From: Stramonita haemastoma
Lineage: Eukaryota; Mollusca; Gastropoda; Neogastropoda; Muricidae
Assembly (NCBI GenBank): GCA_030674155.1
Contig: CM060334.1
Location: 20,063,636 to 20,088,635 of the forward strand
Length of the DNA stretch: 25,000 bases
Direction of reading: 5' to 3'
Positions 18,991-25,000 of this stretch are shown one piece after another. Each line of letters starts with the position of its first letter. Within the stretch, counting starts at the first letter, position 1. The position numbers and the translations under genes were made by a program. The notes below the pieces were generated by a model that was not told where the DNA came from, made no database searches, and saw nothing but the letters and a program-made list of their open reading frames with translations.

Positions 18991-19317
18991 AACTACAGGT
19001 TGTACAAGTTGTGATGTAAACTGTTTTAGCATGCAAAAACCTCGTAGACATTAGACATAGCTAAAGGAAGTAGCTCACTTTTTGGAGACTGCTTCTTGTT
19101 CTGCTGTGTTTCTCTTTTGGCTGTGTGATTAAATGGTAGATACCAGAGGACGAAAGATGGTGGTTTGATGACAAATGAGTAGCCCCTGAAGGCCGTAAAG
19201 AAGAACATCGTGGTGAATGTAATGTACGTGATGCAGCACGCCAAAACCTCATTGCAGCTTTCTGAGACCTGTAGAATATGAGTCGACTTTTGGAGACTGT
19301 AACTATGCTTCTTTCTT
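18991..19317 (-). other. Unassigned stretch with an anonymous minus-strand frame
   Basis: The frame 19244-19026 encodes 72 residues starting MACCITYITFTTMFFFTAFR, a hydrophobic opening followed by a polar, Lys/Gln-rich tail. I recognise no family. Upstream the frame is closed by a stop at once, and a second frame overlaps it. A chance frame is the likeliest reading; a short exon of a membrane protein cannot be excluded. Confidence 0.25.
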
Positions 19318-19436
19318 TGTCTCTCTCTCTACCTTTCTGTCATTTTGTCTTTGTAACAGTGTCTGTTTGTCTCTGTCTCTTGCTTTTCTATGTCTCTGTT
19401 TCTCTGTTTTTCTGTCTGTCTGTCTCATCTTCTTCT

Positions 19437-19534
<98 letters not shown>
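19318..19534. repeat. CT microsatellite with TCTG and CTT parts
   Basis: Interrupted TCTCTG sequence (19318-19425), cttcttcttctt, then nearly pure CT from 19440 to 19534 with one slip at 19476. Confidence 0.95.
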
Positions 19535-19535
<1 letters not shown>

Positions 19536-19802
19536 TGTAATGCGGCTACCTAATGCTGTACTAATATATAAAACGTTCCATACGCAAAATCACCCCATTA
19601 GTAACCAGCTAGGAATCTAGCCGAGAACAAAACAAGCAACAAAGAAGAAAAGATCTTGTGATATCCCATTCTTCTGCTTTGTGTAACTAACTCTTATACT
19701 ATGGGGGGGGGGGGGGGGCTGCTCAAAACTCACTTTCAGGTGTCTCACTAGCCAAAGTATCTCCACCTGTCTTTTTTTGGGTTTCGTTACTATTTGCTGG
19801 GC
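19535..19802 (+). repeat. Diverged tandem duplication, unit 1
   Basis: Shares with 19880-20196 an ordered series of blocks: aatgcggctacctaatg (unit 2 aatgcgggtaccttaatg), cgcaaaatcacccc, aaccagctaggaatctagcc, atcttgtgatatccc, ttctgctttgtgtaact, a G run, ttcaggtgtctcactagcca, agtatctccacctgt and gggtttcgttacta. In this unit the G run has grown to about 17 bases (19703-19719). It is preceded by a CT array, as is unit 2, so the duplicated unit included the microsatellite. Confidence 0.85.
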
Positions 19803-19808
19803 TGGCCT

Positions 19809-19880
<72 letters not shown>
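19803..19880. repeat. CT and CTAT microsatellite
   Basis: CT (19809-19848), then about eight CTAT units (19849-19880). It occupies the same position before unit 2 as the CT array at 19440 before unit 1. Confidence 0.9.
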
Positions 19881-20196
19881 CTAAGTTGGAATGCGGGTAC
19901 CTTAATGTGTATTCATAATAATTAAAAAAGCAGTTGCATTCGCAAAAATCACACCTATTGGTTAACCAGCCTAGGAGGTCTAGCCGAGGAAAGGAAAAAA
20001 AGTTAAAAAAAAAAGAAAAAAGGAAAACACACAAAAACATCTTGTGAAACATCACCGTTCTTCTACTTTGTGTAACTGGCCTTTATAACTCAGGGGGGAA
20101 AACTGAAACTAAAAGTACACTTTTCAGGTGTCATCACTAGCCAAAGTATCTCCAAACCTGTTTTTATTTTTTTGAGGGTTTCGGTTTACTATTGTA
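19881..20196 (+). repeat. Diverged tandem duplication, unit 2
   Basis: Second copy of 19535-19802, longer by an A-rich segment (19989-20040) and with a shorter G run (ggggggaaaact at 20092). Shared blocks include ccagcctaggaggtctagcc, cttctactttgtgtaact and actagccaaagtatctcc. Divergence is moderate, so the event is not recent. No gene content recognised. Confidence 0.85.
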
Positions 20197-20480
20197 AGAC
20201 TGAGGACCGGGCGCTGCAAAACTCAGACATCACAATCATGTTCACCAAGTTCCACATTGGTGATTCTGATGCATGCCCTTTGCGACACTTCTCCCATGAC
20301 AGTGGAAACGAACACTTCCTCCAGAACTGTCCAACACACCAGAACCTGAGGGGCAATATCTCGTCATTGACCTGCATATAGGAAGAAACAAAATCTTTTG
20401 GACCCTGGAGGGCCTTCAGCGCACGGCAGCATTGTCAGGGCCTCAGAAGTTGCTGTCTGAGCATTCGACAAAGAAGAAGT
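20197..20480 (+). pseudogene. LINE 3' end: decayed reverse-transcriptase C-terminus
   Basis: The plus frame reads DITIMFTKFHIGDSDACPLR, then HEHFLQNCPTHQNLRG-like sequence (actual NEHFLQNCPTHQNLRGN). In another frame it gives TLEGLQRTAA (from 20402), and after one missing base near 20433 FVRASEVAV and a stop at 20458-20460. The order CP...EHFLQ-CP-H--LR...LE-LQRTA-F is typical of the C-terminus of non-LTR retrotransposon proteins from marine invertebrates. The gcattcgacaaagaagaag that follows is an AAG-type LINE tail. At least two frameshifts and a stop show it is dead. The frame upstream of 20197 lies in the duplicated repeat, so 5' truncation occurred near there. Confidence 0.8.
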
Positions 20481-20572
20481 TGACCATCTTTCCACTCGAT
20501 ATCGTGTTTCTCCCTTTCAGACTATTTTGTTGACGGTACCAAACCGTTTTTCTCTCTACAAGCAGAGACAAC
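20481..20572. other. Unassigned spacer
   Basis: Nothing recognised. Confidence 0.4.
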
Positions 20573-20597
20573 AGACAGGAGAGAGGAGAGGAAGAGG

Positions 20598-20678
<81 letters not shown>
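20573..20678. repeat. GA microsatellite
   Basis: Interrupted GAGGA then a nearly pure GA run of about 75 bp (20602-20678). Confidence 0.95.
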
Positions 20679-20680
<2 letters not shown>

Positions 20681-20859
20681 CCATAGGAGGTCGGTCACTC
20701 ACACACTGTATGGTGGAGGCATTGCAGGCAGGCAGAGGGCAAAACGTTTTCGAGTCGGTACTGGTTGTCGTGTCTGTCATGGTTCTCGGTGTGGGTTGTC
20801 TGATTGAATCAGAGAGGAGAAGAAGGGAGGGAGAGAAAAAAACAGTAGGATGTACGAGA
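20679..20859. other. Unassigned spacer
   Basis: Unique-looking sequence between two GA arrays; no motif seen. Confidence 0.4.
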
Positions 20860-20860
20860 A

Positions 20861-20907
<47 letters not shown>

Positions 20908-20928
20908 GTGTGTGTGTGTGTGTGTGTG

Positions 20929-20974
<46 letters not shown>

Positions 20975-20998
20975 TGTGCTTGTGTGTATGTTTGTGTG
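20860..20998. repeat. GA array joined to GT array
   Basis: GA (20860-20907) passes into GT (20908-20998) with two TTG/GGT slips, mirroring the CT-CA junction at 12720. Confidence 0.95.
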
Positions 20999-21157
20999 TG
21001 AGTGCGGGTGAGGGATTATGTTTTTGTCTGTGTCTTTGAAATTTACTGCCAACTATTGTATGGTAAAACCCCAAGATTATGTTGGAATATCTTTTCTTTC
21101 AACTGTTGTCATGGACATGATAGTATAGTATGTGGATTACTTCAGCATACATCCCTA
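20999..21157. other. Unassigned spacer
   Basis: Nothing recognised. Confidence 0.4.
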
Positions 21158-21335
21158 CCTGGTGGTGGTGGTGGTGATGGTGGTGGTGGTGGTGGTGGTG
21201 GTGGTGGTCGTCGTGTCGTCGTCGTCGTCGTCGTAGTAGTAGTAGTAGTAGCAGCAGCAGAAGCAGCAGAGCAGCGAAGAAGTAGTTGTAGTAAACCTAG
21301 GAAGTAGAAGCACAAGCAACAGTAGTAGTAGTGTA
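21158..21335. repeat. Compound trinucleotide array (TGG, TCG, TAG, CAG)
   Basis: TGG (21161-21208), TCG with one slip (21209-21231), TAG (21232-21250), CAG (21251-21272), then an imperfect guanine/adenine-rich part with agtagtagtagtag at 21320-21332. Gly and Val runs in the plus frame come from the repeat. Confidence 0.9.
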
Positions 21336-22024
21336 TCTGTTGAATACAGAATTACTCAAGCCAAACAAAGTTTTTAAAAAGACATATGCCCCCCAAAAAA
21401 CACCCATTTTCTTTCTTCGGATTTCATTTCCTATACGTCTCCTTTCAATCACGCGCCAGTTTGTCTAACACCCTTTCAGTCTTTTCCCCTCAAATGTTAA
21501 GAAAAATGTCTTTGTCATTTCGTGGGTAGAGAGAGGGGCCAATAGTCCAAGGGATGGGAAAATAAGCGGTACAGTGACTCATTAAGAGGTCTATGGCGGT
21601 AGGGTCAGGAAGGGTTCCCTGATTGAAAACCCATCCGTTTGACGTGGCTGTCAGCGCCTGCCAGTCTGATCTATGAGTTAGGCACCTCTCTGCCTGGGCT
21701 TGAGCCTGAATCTGAGCCTGTGCTGAGCCTGAGCTGTGTCTTGGCATGAGTGTGAGCCTGGGCTGCTCTAGAAGCGGTTAAGAAACTAAGGACTCTTGTG
21801 GAACATTCGATATCTTGAAGTGGGTATGACTGTGGTGGAGGGGCATGAGACGAAAAACGTGTTGTTTGTTTGTTTTGGTTGGTTTTTTTTTGGGGGGGGA
21901 TTAAGTTCCATTTTCCAATTTACTAGGTTTGGTTTAAACATTGTGTAGTCAATGCATCACTATACACAATATAACTGGATTGCAAGGGGAAAAAAGTACA
22001 TGATTAAAAAAACAAAAACAAACC
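21336..22024. other. Unassigned region
   Basis: No gene supported. The minus frame 21490-21747 (85 codons) starts with a Gln/Ala repeat because of a hexanucleotide series at about 21695-21766 (gagcctgaatctgagcctg and variants). The rest has no recognisable motif. A T run followed by a G run is at 21883-21899. Confidence 0.45.
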
Positions 22025-22975
22025 AAGGCAGCAAGACAATGTTGAAAAAAGAATGATGGCAAGACGGATCATGTTTAAAAAAGAAAGCCTACAAGATCAT
22101 GCTGAAAAAAAGAAAGCTAACAAGACCATGCTGAAAAGAAAGCCTGCAACACCATGCTGAAAAAGACAGCCTACAAGACCTGCTGAAAAAGAAAGCCTGC
22201 AACACCATGCTGAAAAGAAAGCCTGCAACACCATGCTAAGAAAAAGAAAGCCTACAAGACCATCTGAAAAAAAAGCCTGCAACACCATGCTGAAAAAAGA
22301 CAGCCTACAAACCATGCTGAAAAGAAAGCCTGCAACACCATGCTGAAAAAGACAGCCTACAAACCATGCTGAAAAAAGAAAGCCTGCAAACAACCATGCT
22401 GAAAAGAAGCCTGCAAACATCTGAAAAAGAAGCCTACAACCAGCGAAAAGAAACCTGCAACACCAGCTGAAAAAGACAGCCACAAAGACCATCGAAAAGA
22501 CAGCCTGCGACACCATGCTGAAAAAGACAGCCTACAAGAGACCAGCGAAAAAGAAAGCGAAACCCCATGGAAAAGACACCTACAAGACCATGCTGAAAGA
22601 AAGCTGCAAACCAGCGAAAAAGACAGCACAAGACATGCTGAAAAAGAAAGCTGCAACACAGCGAAAAAGACAGCCTACAACCATGCTGAAAAAAAGCCTG
22701 CAACACCTGCAGAAAAAGACACCTACATAGACCATGCTGAAAAGAGAGCTTCAACACCGCTGAAAAAGCAAAAGCTCCACGAGATGCTGAAAAGAAAGCT
22801 ACACGACCATGCTGAAAAGAAAGCCTGCAAGATCATACTGAAAAAAGAGAGCCTGCAAGATCATGCTGAAAAAAAAGCCTGCAACACCATGCTGAAAAAA
22901 AGCCTGCAACACCATGCTGAAAAAGAAAGCCTGCAACACCATGCTGAAAAAAGAAAGCATAAAAAACAATGGTTT
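22025..22975 (+). repeat. 27 bp minisatellite, about 35 units
   Basis: The unit core is catgctgaaaaagaaagcc plus tgcaacac or tacaagac; the two end forms alternate in places (for example 22120-22380), giving an approximate 54 bp higher-order unit. Units vary by one or a few A and, between about 22380 and 22740, by loss of TG, GCT or ATGCT (forms such as catctg, cagcg, catcg). The 27 bp period leaves Met-Leu-Lys-Lys-type frames open on plus and QHGVAGFLFS-type frames open on minus. Frame shifts between units argue against coding. Confidence 0.92.
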
Positions 22976-22984
22976 CAAAGGTGG

Positions 22985-23117
22985 CAAACAAAGGTGGCAA
23001 ACCACACGCGCACACACACACTCACACACACACGCAAGCACGCACACACAACAACAACAACAACAACAAAACACAGAGAGACAGGGAGACACAGAGATAG
23101 AGAGAGCACAGAGAGAC

Positions 23118-23152
<35 letters not shown>

Positions 23153-23189
23153 CACACACACAGACACAGAGAGAGAGAGAGGGAGGGAG

Positions 23190-23276
<87 letters not shown>

Positions 23277-23280
23277 AGAA
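22985..23280. repeat. CA, CAA and GA compound microsatellite
   Basis: CA/CG-rich (23003-23049), CAA units (23050-23068), interrupted GACAGAGA (23074-23170), then GA to 23277 with one slip at 23250. Confidence 0.9.
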
Positions 23281-23380
23281 CCATTACACACGTGCTGATC
23301 CCAGTCGACTCCTGTCAAGGCCACCCACATACCACCCCCCATTAGTTGCCTGCCGACTTGCTTGCTATACTGTCTGACGT
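23281..23380. other. Unassigned spacer
   Basis: Nothing recognised. Confidence 0.4.
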
Positions 23381-23755
23381 GGATCGGTGGTCTAGAGGTA
23401 ACGCGCCTGCCTAAAAGCAAAAAGTCCGAGTCGGAGTGTGCGGTGGTTCGAATCCCGTTCAGGCCCAAAACATTTCCCCCATCCATTAGACCATGAGTGG
23501 TGGTTTGGGTGCAAGTCTTTCGGATGAGACGATAGACCGAGGTCCCGTGTTTTCACATCGATTAGGGCACGTAAATGAACCCACGGCAACAAGAGGGTTG
23601 TCCTGGCAAAATTCTGTAAAAAAAAAAAAAAAGAGCCACTGTTGATAGGGAAACAAATACAGTTGCAGACAGAAAAGAACAAAAATAATGGTGGCGCTGC
23701 ATTAATGTGGCGACACGCTCTCCCTGCGAATTTCACCAGAGAGATTTTCTGACTT
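23381..23755 (+). mobile_element. tRNA-derived SINE, near full length (same family as 561)
   Basis: The head ggatcggtggtctagaggta and the B box ggttcgaatcc (23446-23456) are closer to consensus than in the copy at 561. The body follows through tctttcggatgagacgatag, accgaggtcccgtgt, cccacggcaacaagag and a 13-15 base A run near 23620. The distal part has lost about 20 bases: the gagagcagcccg segment between gctctccc and gaatttcac is missing, and no TACAAAA tail is visible. No clear target-site duplication. Confidence 0.85.
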
Positions 23756-24207
23756 AGAGAGTTTAACATTTTTTTTTAATGAACAAAATAAAGTAAAAGA
23801 AGGCCTGTTCTGACTGTTCAGTCTTTGGTTAATTTTGCCAATATCTGTGGGTTTTTTGTTTGTTTTTTTTAATAAACCACAGCCAAGTCGCATGCTTAGT
23901 GTTTGTGTGTGGATGCTTAATCAGTATTGGCTGATTCTTTTGTGTTTATCCCCACAGCATAAAATGGTGTCTAACTATAAGCTAAGAACAAAGCAGTTAA
24001 GATTTTTAAAAAAAGTTTATTGCTTTGTATGTAAGTGTGTGGCAGTTCCTATGCAAACAGCTTTTTGTTTTGGTGTTGTATACATTTCATCTCAACCTCT
24101 ATGTTTATTTATTTATTTATTATTCATTCTTTTATATCGAGGATAATGGAATAAGCACTTATCTCCTTTTTTACATCCAGTCCCCGTGTGTATACAGTTT
24201 TGTAAAT
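23756..24207. other. Unassigned AT-rich region
   Basis: No gene or repeat recognised. The plus frame 23835-24146 (103 codons) is Phe/Leu-rich and overlaps other frames. There is a short tttatttatttatt run at 24103-24122. Confidence 0.45.
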
Positions 24208-24332
24208 CTTGTCATATGTTTCGACCGGCACATAATGGCCTACTGTTATGAAAAGCGGAAGAGGATTTAACGTGTGCGCAAGAGATTTAACGTGTGCGCG
24301 TTCGCACACGGGCCTCGGTTTATACAGGAATA
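24208..24332 (-). mobile_element. SINE body fragment, minus strand
   Basis: On minus it reads tataaaccgaggcccgtgtg, then cgaacgcgcacacgttaaat, then aacagtaggccattatgtgc and cggtcgaaacatatgac. The same order is found, more diverged, in the minus-strand SINE at 11620-11940. An internal direct duplication of about 20 bp (agaggatttaacgtgtgcgc / aagagatttaacgtgtgcgc, 24259-24298) and an 8 bp hairpin (CGTGTGCG 24291-24298, CGCACACG 24303-24310) lie inside. The tRNA-like head is absent. Confidence 0.65.
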
Positions 24333-24374
24333 CACGAATACATGATGTTGATCCGGGGTGGGATTATTTTTTTC

Positions 24375-24659
<285 letters not shown>

Positions 24660-24710
24660 GAATAGTTCTTGCTTTCATATCTATGCTTCATAAGCTTCAG
24701 AGAAATGGAG

Positions 24711-24845
24711 CAAGGAAGTGGCTCTCTTCAACTCCACTGCTTGAAGAACCCTTTTTTCCAGAGAAAAACTGTGTGGCAAGTGAAATTGGGTTTCTTTGGG
24801 GCCAAAGCTAACAGAAATTGCCTCTTAACGGCAGGGAAATGGGTG
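24711..24845 (-). repeat. Dispersed repeat, copy D (minus strand)
   Basis: The reverse complement contains gttaagaggcaatttctgtt, agctttggccccaaagaaac, and ccaattt followed by ctctggaaaaaaggg, aligned with copies B (1215) and C (2480). No function known. Confidence 0.5.
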
Positions 24846-24895
24846 TCCATACAGGAGAAAATTATTCATCTTCTGCCTTGCTACACCATTTCTAG

Positions 24896-25000
24896 TAACA
24901 CACAACACACAGAGACACAGACACAGACACAACACAGACACACACAACACACACACACACATACACGCATACACACACACATACCACACACACACACACA
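24896..25000. repeat. CA-rich microsatellite, running off the window
   Basis: ACACA/GACACA units with small interruptions from about 24899 to the window end. Confidence 0.9.

Noticed and set aside
19026..19244. Exon of a membrane protein (hydrophobic ACCITYITFTTMFFFTAF segment)
   Set aside because: The frame closes immediately upstream, no family is recognised and no convincing splice sites could be assigned; kept only as a low-confidence note.
22784..23377. 197-residue open frame MLKRKLHDHAEKK...
   Set aside because: It spans the end of the 27 bp minisatellite and the CA/GA arrays; no conserved frame across the units.

Overview
This window looks like non-coding, repeat-dense DNA from an animal nuclear genome, and I found no intact protein-coding gene. 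The best guess for the source is a mollusc, probably a marine gastropod. That guess rests on several tRNA-derived SINEs whose body carries the block tctttcggatgagacgataa / accgaggtcccgtgt, which I associate from memory with gastropod genomes; no search was run. Other eukaryotic traits are decayed LINE ends with A-rich or simple-repeat tails, target-site duplications, RNA polymerase III type A and B boxes, very long CT, CA and trinucleotide microsatellites, and no operon structure. Nearly every long open frame falls inside a simple repeat whose unit lacks stop codons, so such frames are not evidence of genes.

Layout. 1-2610: three members of an unnamed dispersed repeat, a full tRNA-type SINE (561-980), a chimeric tRNA/5S-rRNA SINE with target-site duplications (1436-1735), and the 3' end of a LINE on the minus strand (1900-2170). 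2735-3130: CT and GACA microsatellites. 3415-5326: two 146 bp arms in inverted orientation around 1.6 kb of unassigned DNA. 6396-8190: a 21 bp minisatellite with higher-order structure. 8299-9126: trinucleotide arrays. 9127-10250: nothing recognised. 10253-11164: GAA/CAA/GA/CA arrays. 11379-12540: two SINE pieces and a CR1/L2-like LINE pseudogene. 12603-14847: long microsatellites and unassigned AT-rich DNA. 14925-16676: SINE bodies, a 50 bp minisatellite carrying CRE-like TGACGTCA sites, two adjacent SINEs, and a 132 bp LINE-derived insertion nested in a SINE tail. 16850-18321: microsatellites, a small 27 bp repeat and a LINE 3' end with a zinc-finger-like motif. 18688-20480: the second chimeric tRNA/5S SINE, a diverged tandem duplication of about 300 bp, and another LINE 3' end. 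20573-22975: microsatellites and a 27 bp minisatellite of about 35 units. 23000-25000: microsatellites, another full SINE, a minus-strand SINE body, and a fourth dispersed-repeat copy.

There is no pathway to reconstruct. The history readable here is one of retrotransposition: truncated LINEs, SINEs that presumably used LINE machinery, nested insertion, and later expansion of tandem repeats. The most interesting items are the chimeric tRNA/5S SINE, the nested internally deleted LINE derivative, the inverted-arm element, the CRE-containing minisatellite, and the 974 bp higher-order repeat inside the 21 bp minisatellite.
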